In this document: in pieces, positions 39,574-47,793 of the stretch | Layout of the letters: each line of letters begins with the position of its first letter | Numbering within the stretch: the first letter of the stretch is position 1 | Assembly (NCBI GenBank): GCA_024641245.1 | Contig: JAHEDK010000003.1 | Location: forward strand, 62,001 to 126,000 | Length of the DNA: 64,000 nucleotides | Source of the DNA: Actinomycetes bacterium | GTDB lineage: Bacteria; Actinomycetota; Acidimicrobiia; Spongiisociales; JAHEDJ01 | Direction: 5' to 3' | Translations under genes and position numbers: made by a program | Notes under the pieces: model-generated | Databases searched by the model: none | Told to the model about the DNA's origin: nothing | Seen by the model: only the letters and a program-made list of their open reading frames with translations

Positions 39574-40113
39574 CTAGGTGGGTACGAAATAGACGTCGGT
39601 CGGCTTCAGTTTACTGTTCCTAAGGAACCTCGGCTGAACTTCCCTGCCGATCCACTCGAGCGACGCTTGCCTGTGATCGAGGCCGATCAGTCTGGTCAGG
39701 AACAGGGTGTTGACGCCTTCGTACTCGATCAGAGCAAGCACGAATGGTGTATCCGGCAGGAACTCCTCCGACCCGAAGTAGCAGACGGTGAACGCGTGCA
39801 CGGTCGCTGTCCTGTCGGTGATGTCGATCCACTCGGTCTCCCGGCCCGAGTACATGTCATGGCCGCGCGGGGTGGCGTAGGCGTACCCCGATTCGGGATC
39901 CTGCGAGGCCAGCAGCCGCTTGTTGGAAGCGCCGGCGAACCAGGGGCTGTCTTGGCCATACGAATGGAGGTAGGTGATCGAGTACTCCTGCTCGATCTGG
40001 ATGGGCGTCATCCGCTTGAGGAAGGCCAGGGCGTCCGGGTCTGTCTCGATGGGGAATGGAACTCCATGGACGATGAAGCCGCCCAACGTCTCGTCCCGGC
40101 GGGCGTCGCTCAT
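39574..40113 (-). CDS. OB-fold (DUF35-type) thiolase-partner protein lacking zinc-ribbon cysteines
   Basis: RLLASQDPESGYAYATPRGHDMYSGRETEWIDITDRTATVHAFTVCYFGSEEFLPDTPFVLALIEYEGVNTLFLTRLIG; 1-nt overlap with the thiolase gene. Confidence 0.8.
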   Translation of the reverse strand: MSDARRDETLGGFIVHGVPFPIETDPDALAFLKRMTPIQIEQEYSITYLHSYGQDSPWFAGASNKRLLASQDPESGYAYATPRGHDMYSGRETEWIDITDRTATVHAFTVCYFGSEEFLPDTPFVLALIEYEGVNTLFLTRLIGLDHRQASLEWIGREVQPRFLRNSKLKPTDVYFVPT

Positions 40114-41480
40114 CAGTTTCCCTCCTTTTCGAGAATGCTGACCGAAACGTAGGTGCCGGTCCCGGCATGAGAGTGGATGGCGCCCCGGCGGGCGTCGGCG
40201 ACCTGCAGCGTGTCGTCCCCGAAGTGCTTGCCGATCGTGTTCTGGAGCTGCCAGACGGCGAAGACCCCTTGCATCAACCCCGTGGCCCCCACCGGATGTC
40301 CGCAGGCGATCAACCCCCCCGACGGGTTGACAGGACAGACCGGGTCATCGGTCAAATCCAGGCCGTAATCGATGCCGGGCATGAACGCTTTTCCGGAGGC
40401 CGCGAACGGCCCACCCTCGCCGTACCGGCACAATCCCAGATCCTCGTATGTCTGGACTTCGCTGGAGGTGTAGGCATCGTGGAGCTCGACGAAATCGAGT
40501 TCGGCCAGCGGATCGGAGATGCCTGCCTGGGCGTAGGCCATGTTGCCGGCGGTGCGCCCGGCTCTGAACGAATGGACTCCCGGATATCGGGTACCGCGCT
40601 CCCACAACTCCCGGTAGTAGGCGCGGGTGTCATCGGAGTCGCGTTCCTGCTCGGTGGCGTAGTCAGAAATGAACGACTCATAATCAACGTGCGGACGGTC
40701 TCCCATCCGCATGGCGTCGGTGCCTCGACCTATGCCCGTCACCTTCACGAGCGGCTGCGTGATATCGGCCCCGGCCGCCGCCAGCCTCTCGATCCCCTCC
40801 TCGGAAGCGAAGATCACCGCTGCCGCACCGTCCGACATGACGCAGATGTCGAGGCGGGTCAGCGGCCAGGCAACCATCGGCGAGTTGCGGACGTCGTCGA
40901 TTGTGTAGCGGTTGCGCTTCTGGGCGTAGGGGTTGTGGTAGGCGTTGAGGTGGTTCTTAACGGAGACCGCCGCCATCTGCTCGACGGTCGTGCCGTACTC
41001 CTTCATGTGCCGGGTCACCATCATTGCGTAATAGCCCGAATAGAACCCTCCCACCGGGTAGTCCCACGACACGTCCGATGCAAGCGCAATGAACTCGTTG
41101 CCTTTCCAGGTTTCGACGTGGCTCATAGTCTCGAAGCCGTAGGCGACGCACACATCCATGTGGCCGGACGCAATCGACTTCCACGCCTCTTGAAAGCAGA
41201 GACCCCCGGTAGCGCCTCCGCCTTCGACGCGGTGCGATGGTTTGGGTACCAGTCCCAGGTAGTCCTGGGCCATGATTCCGGCCATCAGTTGGCGCGAAAA
41301 GTGATCCGAGAAGTAGGAGGCCACCGAACCGTCGACGGCCTTCGTGAAGGTGGGGAAATCGAGGCCGAGGTCGGCGATCGCATAGTCATAGGCCTCTTTC
41401 ACGATGGCCTGGAAGGTTTTATCCGGTCTGGCCTTGGCGAACTTCGAGACACCACCGGATAAGGCGTAGACGGGTCGCAT
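40113..41480 (-). CDS. Thiolase family protein (acetyl-CoA acetyltransferase/SCP2-thiolase-like)
   Basis: GGATGGLCFQEAWKSIASGHMDVCVAYGFETM; ELDFVELHDAYTSSEVQTYEDLGLC; NPSGGLIACGHPVGATGLMQ. Confidence 0.93.
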   Translation of the reverse strand: MRPVYALSGGVSKFAKARPDKTFQAIVKEAYDYAIADLGLDFPTFTKAVDGSVASYFSDHFSRQLMAGIMAQDYLGLVPKPSHRVEGGGATGGLCFQEAWKSIASGHMDVCVAYGFETMSHVETWKGNEFIALASDVSWDYPVGGFYSGYYAMMVTRHMKEYGTTVEQMAAVSVKNHLNAYHNPYAQKRNRYTIDDVRNSPMVAWPLTRLDICVMSDGAAAVIFASEEGIERLAAAGADITQPLVKVTGIGRGTDAMRMGDRPHVDYESFISDYATEQERDSDDTRAYYRELWERGTRYPGVHSFRAGRTAGNMAYAQAGISDPLAELDFVELHDAYTSSEVQTYEDLGLCRYGEGGPFAASGKAFMPGIDYGLDLTDDPVCPVNPSGGLIACGHPVGATGLMQGVFAVWQLQNTIGKHFGDDTLQVADARRGAIHSHAGTGTYVSVSILEKEGN

Positions 41481-41594
41481 GCAGAGAACCTCCATCGTGT
41501 ACGGCCTGCGCTGAGACTACCCAGCGCATGACGCCGCCGACGGACAAGGTGGTAACCCGGATTCCTGCTCAGCGACTTCACTAGCCTCGATTCC

Positions 41595-43574
41595 ATGTAC
41601 CGGGACATCACCGAAGGAACCGTCCTGTGGGAGCCCTCAGCGGAGGTACGGAGAGACGCCAAGCTCACCGAATTCTCGAACTGGCTGGGGAGATCCCATG
41701 GCAAAACGTTCGACGACTACGCCGCCCTCTGGGAATGGTCGGTTTCTGATCTCGAGGGATTCTGGGGCGCGGTGTGGGAGTACTTCGGGATCGAATCGTC
41801 CTACGAGCGGGTACTGAGTGGTCGAGACATGCCCGGCGTCCGGTGGTTCGAGGGCGCCCGACTCAACTACGCCGAACGGGCCCTATCCCGCAAAGACGAC
41901 CATCTCGCCCTCATCGCCACCGACGAACTGGGCGTTGTCGAGGAGGTGACCTATGCGGCTTTGGCCGAGCGGGTGGCGGCCGCCGCGGCCGGCCTCCGCC
42001 GTCTGGGGGTTGGAACGGGAGATCGGGTGGCCGCCCTGATGCCCAATATCCCGGAGACGCTGGTGGCGTTCCTGGCCACGGCCAGCCTCGGAGCCGTGTG
42101 GTCGAGTTGCTCACCCGAATTCGGAATCGGAGCGGTGGCCCATCGCTTCGAGCAGATCGAACCGAAGGTGCTGTTGTCGGTCGACGGTTACCGCTTCGGG
42201 GGACAGGTGTTCGATCGTCTCGAGATCGTGGAGGAGGTGGCGGCTCGCCTTCCGTCCCTCGAGGCGACGGTCATTCTCAATCGGATCGGCGCCCGCCGCC
42301 CGCCGTCCACACTGGGCTGGGAGGAGCTCACTTCCCGCCCGGAACCCCTTCGCTTCGAGCCCGTCCCGTTCGACCATCCGCTGTGGGTGCTGTACTCATC
42401 GGGAACCACCGGGCTTCCCAAGCCAATCGTGCACTCGCAGGGCGGCATTCTCCTCCAGCACCTCAAGGATCTGGTCTTTCACATGAACCTCGGTGAAGGC
42501 GATCGGTTCTTCTGGTACACATCGACCGGGTGGATGATGTGGAACCTCCTCGTGTCCGGATTGCAGGTAGGCGCAACCATCATCCTCTATGATGGCAGTC
42601 CAGGCTATCCCGACCTGAGCGCCCTTTGGATGATGGCCGAGCGGCTCGAACTCACCTATTTCGGGACGTCCGCCCCATTCATCCATGCCTGCCTCAAGGC
42701 CGACCTGGACCCGGGTCGCGAGTATGACCTGTCGCGGCTGCGAAGCGTTGGCTCGACCGGCGCGCCGCTCACGTCGGACGGATTTGCCTGGGTCTATGAA
42801 CGGGTCCACGATGACCTCCTCCTCGGTTCTATCAGCGGTGGCACCGATCTCTGCGCGGCATTCATCGGCTCCTGTCCTGTGCTTCCAGTGAAGGCAGGCG
42901 AGATCCAGTGCCGGTATCTCGGCGCCCGGGTCGAGGCTTATGACGTGCTGGGTAAGTCGATCGTCGACGAGGTCGGGGAACTCGTCATCACTGCGCCTAT
43001 GCCGTCGATGCCCATCTACTTCTGGAACGATCCAGACGGGTCCAAGTACCGGGCCAGCTACTTTGAGATGTATCCCGGCGTGTGGCGTCACGGCGACTGG
43101 ATCAAAGTGACCTCCGAGGGCGGGTGCGTCGTCTCGGGCCGGTCCGATTCGACCCTCAATCGAGGCGGGGTACGGACGGGGACCAGCGAGTTCTACCGTG
43201 TCGTCGACAGCTTCCCCGAGATCGAGGACAGCCTGGTCATCGATACCGGCGCTCTTGGTCGCGAGGATCGGCTTTTGCTGTTCGTCGCTTTGAAGGCCGG
43301 CTTCACATTGAGCGCGGACCTGCAGGATCGGCTGCGCTCCGCAATCCGCTCTGAGATCTCGCCCCGCCACGTCCCCGATGAGATCCACCGGATTCCCGAC
43401 ATTCCGCGCACTTTGAACGGTAAGAAGATGGAGGTGCCGGTCAAGCGGATCATCGGGGGGGTATCGATCGAACAAGCGGCCCGCCTGGACGCGATGGCTA
43501 ATCCGGGAAGTCTGGATGCCTTCGTTCAGTGGGCGGCGGAGCGCAGGGATCAGCAGGGCGAGAAGTCCTACTAG
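41595..43574 (+). CDS. Acetoacetate-CoA ligase
   Basis: LWVLYSSGTTGLPKPIVHSQGGILL; FFWYTSTGWMMWN; SGTDLCAAF-like SISGGTDLCAAFIG; RSDSTLNRGGVRTGTSEFYR. Confidence 0.94.
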   Translation: MYRDITEGTVLWEPSAEVRRDAKLTEFSNWLGRSHGKTFDDYAALWEWSVSDLEGFWGAVWEYFGIESSYERVLSGRDMPGVRWFEGARLNYAERALSRKDDHLALIATDELGVVEEVTYAALAERVAAAAAGLRRLGVGTGDRVAALMPNIPETLVAFLATASLGAVWSSCSPEFGIGAVAHRFEQIEPKVLLSVDGYRFGGQVFDRLEIVEEVAARLPSLEATVILNRIGARRPPSTLGWEELTSRPEPLRFEPVPFDHPLWVLYSSGTTGLPKPIVHSQGGILLQHLKDLVFHMNLGEGDRFFWYTSTGWMMWNLLVSGLQVGATIILYDGSPGYPDLSALWMMAERLELTYFGTSAPFIHACLKADLDPGREYDLSRLRSVGSTGAPLTSDGFAWVYERVHDDLLLGSISGGTDLCAAFIGSCPVLPVKAGEIQCRYLGARVEAYDVLGKSIVDEVGELVITAPMPSMPIYFWNDPDGSKYRASYFEMYPGVWRHGDWIKVTSEGGCVVSGRSDSTLNRGGVRTGTSEFYRVVDSFPEIEDSLVIDTGALGREDRLLLFVALKAGFTLSADLQDRLRSAIRSEISPRHVPDEIHRIPDIPRTLNGKKMEVPVKRIIGGVSIEQAARLDAMANPGSLDAFVQWAAERRDQQGEKSY

Positions 43575-43726
43575 GCAATGGGCCCCGCCGCCTCCGATTA
43601 CTGCTGATTTCGGATCGCGCGGCCGGATGGCTCCCATGACGGAGCGCACGAGTAGTCCGGTTCGTCGATTCCGGCGGCCGGAGCCACCGACCATGGGTCT
43701 ACTCTTCTTTGACCAGGAGGAACACC

Positions 43727-44881
43727 GTGGATTTTGTGGAGACGCAGGAGCAGTTGATGTTGCGACAGGCGATCGCAGAGATCGCCGCAGGCTTCGGTCA
43801 CGAGTACTACGCCGAGCGGGGTCGGCGCGGTGAGAAAGTAGAGGAACTCTGGGAGGCGCTGGCGGGCGGCGGGTTCGTCGGCGTCAACATCCCGGAGCGA
43901 TTCGGCGGTGGCGGGATGGGCATCTATGAGCTCGCCATCGTGTGCGAGGAATTGGCCGCCCAGGGCCTCCCGTTACTGATCCTCATCGTCTCGCCGGCCA
44001 TCGCCGGGTCGATCATCGCCAAATTCGGCACGGACGGACAGAAGCAGGCCTGGTTGCCGGGTCTGGCAACCGGAGCGCGACGGATCGCCTTTGCCATCAC
44101 GGAACCGGACGCCGGGTCGAATTCCCACCGTATCTCAACGACGGCGAAACGCGATGGCGATGTGTACCGCCTCAACGGCCAGAAGTACTACATCTCCGCG
44201 GTTGACGAGGCCGATCAGATCCTCGTGGTGACCCGCACCGGAATCGATGAGTCCACCGGGAACGCTCAGCTGTCGCTGTTCGTGGTTGATGTGGACACGC
44301 AAGGATTGACCAAGCAGAAGATCGACATGGAAATGGTCTCCCCGGAGAACCAGTACACACTGTTTTTCGACAACGCGGCCGTGCCTGCCGATCGCCTGGT
44401 CGGGACCGAGGGGGACGGCCTCCGTCAGGTCTTCCAGGGCCTCAATCCCGAGCGCATCACCGGGGCCGCTATCGGAGCGGGTATCGGCCGCTATGCGCTC
44501 GACAAAGCAGCCGATTACGCCCGTCAACGAAAAGTGTGGGACGTCCCTATTGGTGCCCACCAGGGGATCGCTCACCCGCTCGCCAAGGCCAAGGTCGAGG
44601 TGGAACTCGCCAAGCTCATGACCTACAAGGCCGCCTGGCAATACGACCACGGACATGATGCGGCAGAAGCCGCCAACATGGCCAAATATGCCGCCGGCGA
44701 GGCGGCACTCGAGGCGCTCGACCTATCGATCCAGACGCACGGAGGAAACGGCCTGACCTCCGAATACGGTCTCGCCGACATGTGGGGGAATGCTCGCCTG
44801 TTGAGAACCGCTCCAATCAGCCGCGAGATGATCCTCAACTTCGTTGCTCAGCATTCCCTCGGGCTTCCGAAGTCGTACTGA
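43727..44881 (+). CDS. Acyl-CoA dehydrogenase
   Basis: IAFAITEPDAGSNSHRISTTAKRDGDVYRLNGQKYYISAVDEAD; IQTHGGNGLTSEYGLADMWGNARLLRTAPISREMILN. Confidence 0.96.
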   Translation: MDFVETQEQLMLRQAIAEIAAGFGHEYYAERGRRGEKVEELWEALAGGGFVGVNIPERFGGGGMGIYELAIVCEELAAQGLPLLILIVSPAIAGSIIAKFGTDGQKQAWLPGLATGARRIAFAITEPDAGSNSHRISTTAKRDGDVYRLNGQKYYISAVDEADQILVVTRTGIDESTGNAQLSLFVVDVDTQGLTKQKIDMEMVSPENQYTLFFDNAAVPADRLVGTEGDGLRQVFQGLNPERITGAAIGAGIGRYALDKAADYARQRKVWDVPIGAHQGIAHPLAKAKVEVELAKLMTYKAAWQYDHGHDAAEAANMAKYAAGEAALEALDLSIQTHGGNGLTSEYGLADMWGNARLLRTAPISREMILNFVAQHSLGLPKSY

Positions 44882-45912
44882 TGAAAGAGGAAGCCGCGCC
44901 CCCTTCTCCCGACCCGAAAGAGGTCGCGCCCGGGGTCATCAGAGTGCAGCTTCCGATCAACTTCACCGGTCTCGGGCATACGAACATGTATGTACTCGAG
45001 GATGATCGCGGCGCCGCCGTTCTCGACACGGGCTTGCCCGGCAGGTCGGCCTGGTCGGCGATCCGCCGTGGATTAGGTGCTGCCGGTGTCCCGATCGCCA
45101 GGATCCACACGATCATGGTCACACATTCGCATCCCGATCATTTCGGAAATGCAGCCAGGCTCATGGCCGAGTCGGGCGCCGATCTGCTGACCCACACGGC
45201 GTTCCAAATCTGGTGGACTCCCGACGACCATCTGGCGCTCGACGAGGATGAGATGGCACGGCATGCTGAGGCCCGGGCCGGCCGGATGCCGTGGCACGGA
45301 GCGTCGCAGCACCGTTCGATCCGCGCCCGCGCCCGCGGATGGTGGATGCGCAATGTCGGCCATCGCATGTATCCGACGCCATCCCCGACCAGGCGACTGA
45401 TCGATGGCGAAGAGCTTCAGCTCGGTCGCCGCACCTTGCGGGCGGTCCATACGCCGGGGCACACGGCGGATCATCTGTGTTGGTTCGAGCCGGAGACGGG
45501 GGTGCTGTTCAGCGGTGACCACGTCTTGCCGAGCATCACGCCGCACATAGCCGGAATCGGCGCCGGCCCCGACCCACTGGCCGACTATGTGGCCAGCCTC
45601 GACAAGGCGGTCGCTTTGCCCGGTGTTGGGTTGGTGCTTCCGGCTCACGGCGACCCGATCGCCGACCTCGCCGGTCGGGCGGCCTCGATCAAAAATCACC
45701 ACGAGGAGCGCCTCGATCAGCTCCGGCACATCGTCGAAGCCTCCGGCCCGATGACGGTCGAGAACCTGGCAGAGGAGCTATTCCCGAAACGTTCGTGGGG
45801 TTTCATGGCGGAGAGCGAGACGTTCGCCCATATCGAGCATCTCCGCTTCCTTGGTGAAGTCGACCGGGCAGAAGTCGACGGCAGGGTGGTGTTTGGAGCC
45901 GTCGGCCACTAG
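44881..45912 (+). CDS. MBL-fold metallo-hydrolase
   Basis: IMVTHSHPDHFGNAARL; HTPGHTADHLCWF; FSGDHVLPSITPHI; ATGA overlap with upstream acyl-CoA dehydrogenase. Confidence 0.93.
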   Translation: MKEEAAPPSPDPKEVAPGVIRVQLPINFTGLGHTNMYVLEDDRGAAVLDTGLPGRSAWSAIRRGLGAAGVPIARIHTIMVTHSHPDHFGNAARLMAESGADLLTHTAFQIWWTPDDHLALDEDEMARHAEARAGRMPWHGASQHRSIRARARGWWMRNVGHRMYPTPSPTRRLIDGEELQLGRRTLRAVHTPGHTADHLCWFEPETGVLFSGDHVLPSITPHIAGIGAGPDPLADYVASLDKAVALPGVGLVLPAHGDPIADLAGRAASIKNHHEERLDQLRHIVEASGPMTVENLAEELFPKRSWGFMAESETFAHIEHLRFLGEVDRAEVDGRVVFGAVGH

Positions 45913-45972
45913 CTCCCGAGCCTTGAGCACGGTAGAACCTAGAACTCAGAACGTAGAACTTCCCTACGACCT

Positions 45973-46020
45973 ATGAAGAGCCGATCATGCCCCAGCCCGG
46001 TAGCACGATCGGCTCTTCAT
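45973..46020 (+). terminator. Strong stem-loop, terminator-like
   Basis: ATGAAGAGCCGATC/GATCGGCTCTTCAT perfect 14-bp stem, 20-nt loop, followed by TTTCG; downstream of the MBL gene. Confidence 0.6.
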
Positions 46021-46110
46021 TTCGCCCGTCCCCGGCGAGAGTCTTTTCTTGGCAACATGGGTCCGGTCGGCACTCGGCTTCACTTTCGCGATGAGCATTC
46101 AACTTTCACT

Positions 46111-46128
46111 CTGAATGACTAGTCACGA
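46111..46128. promoter_or_regulatory. FadR(TetR-type)-like operator candidate
   Basis: CTGAATGACTAGTCACGA contains TGAATGACTAGTCA with perfect TGACTAGTCA palindrome (46116-46125) about 75 nt upstream of an acyl-CoA ligase. Confidence 0.4.
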
Positions 46129-46200
46129 AGCCGTCGGGACTTCCGTGGCGGCTGAGCCGTGGCCGTGCGAATATGATCGCCCAACTGCGCGGAGTGCTCG

Positions 46201-47748
46201 ATGATCTACACCAGCCCGTATCCCGACGTCTCAATCCCCGACGTGCCCATCACGACCTACGTGTTGGCGGCGGCGAGTGCCAACCCGGACAAGCCGGCGT
46301 TGATCGACGGCCCGACCGGCCGGACGCTGACCTTCGGGCAGCTCGATGCTGCCATCCGTTCTTTGGCGGGCGGATTGCGCGAGCGGGGCTTCGGCCAGGG
46401 TGACGTACTCGCCATCCTGGCGCCGAACCTCCCGGAGTACGCGGTGGCATTCCACGGCGCGGCGATGGCAGGCGGAACGGTGACCACCCTCAACCCGACC
46501 TACACCGCCGAAGAGGTGAGGTTTCAGTTGGAGGACTCGGGCGCCTCGTATCTAGTGACGATCGGCACGATTATCGATGTCGCCAGGGAAGCGGCGGCTG
46601 GGGCCGGGCTGGAGAATGTCTTCACGATCGACCCGACCGAAGGCGCGGCGCAGCTGAGTGAGCTGTTCGGCGCTCCGCTTGGCGAGCACGCGCCGCTGAA
46701 CCCCTCTGAGGAAGTTGTCGTGCTTCCGTATTCGAGTGGGACGACGGGCCTGCCCAAAGGGGTGATGCTCACGCATCGAAATCTCGTCGCCAACCTCGAG
46801 CAGAGCCAGGTCGTTCTCGAGATAGAGGCGGACGACGTTGGCATCGGGATTCTTCCCTTCTTCCACATCTACGGGATGCAGGTTCTGATGAACGGTGCCC
46901 TTGCACAGGGAACGACCCTCGTGACAATGCCCAGGTTCGACCTCGCTCAATTCCTTCAGATCTGCCAGGACCACGCAGTGACGCGGTACTACCTCGTACC
47001 GCCGATCGTGCTGGCCCTGGCCAAGCACCCGCTGGTCGACGAATACGACCTCTCTGCCGCCAGGCAGGTGTTCTCAGGTGCCGCACCGCTCGGAGCTGAG
47101 GTCGCCGCCGAAGCCTCGGCGCGGATTGGATGCGAGGTCGTCCAGGGATACGGCCTCACTGAGACGAGCCCGGTCACGCACGCCACCCCGATGGGGGGGT
47201 TCAAAGCTGGATCCATCGGCGTGTTGCTGCCGAACACCGAGTGCCGGATCGTCGACCCGGAGTCGGGAGCCGATCTCGGCCTCGACGGCGATGGGGAGAT
47301 CTGGATCCGTGGTGCGCAGGTGATGATGGGGTATCTCAACAACCCGGTCGCCACCGCAGCCACCATCGACGAAGAAGGCTGGCTGCACACCGGCGACATC
47401 GGCCACGTCGATGCCGACGGGCACTACTTCATCGTCGATCGGCTCAAGGAGTTGATCAAGTACAAGGGGTTCCAGGTGGCACCAGCCGAACTCGAAGCTC
47501 TGCTGCTCACCCACCCTGCCGTTGCGGACGTGGCCGTCGTTCCGATTCCCGATTTGGAGGCGGGTGAGCTGCCTAAGGCTTTCGTGGTGGCCAAACCGGG
47601 TGCGGTCGTCACGGCACAGGACCTCCAGGAATTCGTGGCGGGTCGCGTCGCGCACTACAAGCAGATCCGGGTCTTCGAGTTTATCGATGAGATCCCGAAG
47701 TCGGCATCCGGGAAGATCCTCCGGAGAGTTCTTCGCGACCGCGGTTAG
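46201..47748 (+). CDS. AMP-dependent acyl-CoA synthetase/ligase (4-coumarate/long-chain-CoA ligase-like)
   Basis: VVLPYSSGTTGLPKGVMLTHRNLVANL; QGYGLTETSPVTH; GWLHTGDIGHVDADGHYFIVDRLKELIKYKGFQVAPAELE. Confidence 0.96.
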   Translation: MIYTSPYPDVSIPDVPITTYVLAAASANPDKPALIDGPTGRTLTFGQLDAAIRSLAGGLRERGFGQGDVLAILAPNLPEYAVAFHGAAMAGGTVTTLNPTYTAEEVRFQLEDSGASYLVTIGTIIDVAREAAAGAGLENVFTIDPTEGAAQLSELFGAPLGEHAPLNPSEEVVVLPYSSGTTGLPKGVMLTHRNLVANLEQSQVVLEIEADDVGIGILPFFHIYGMQVLMNGALAQGTTLVTMPRFDLAQFLQICQDHAVTRYYLVPPIVLALAKHPLVDEYDLSAARQVFSGAAPLGAEVAAEASARIGCEVVQGYGLTETSPVTHATPMGGFKAGSIGVLLPNTECRIVDPESGADLGLDGDGEIWIRGAQVMMGYLNNPVATAATIDEEGWLHTGDIGHVDADGHYFIVDRLKELIKYKGFQVAPAELEALLLTHPAVADVAVVPIPDLEAGELPKAFVVAKPGAVVTAQDLQEFVAGRVAHYKQIRVFEFIDEIPKSASGKILRRVLRDRG

Positions 47749-47793
47749 CGCAGACAGCGATTGGCTCCACCTGCGCCACTAGGTTGGGTCAGA

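Noticed and set aside
42396-43694. 432-aa minus-strand ORF opposite the acetoacetate-CoA ligase
   Set aside because: Antisense shadow ORF; the plus-strand protein has all adenylate-forming motifs.
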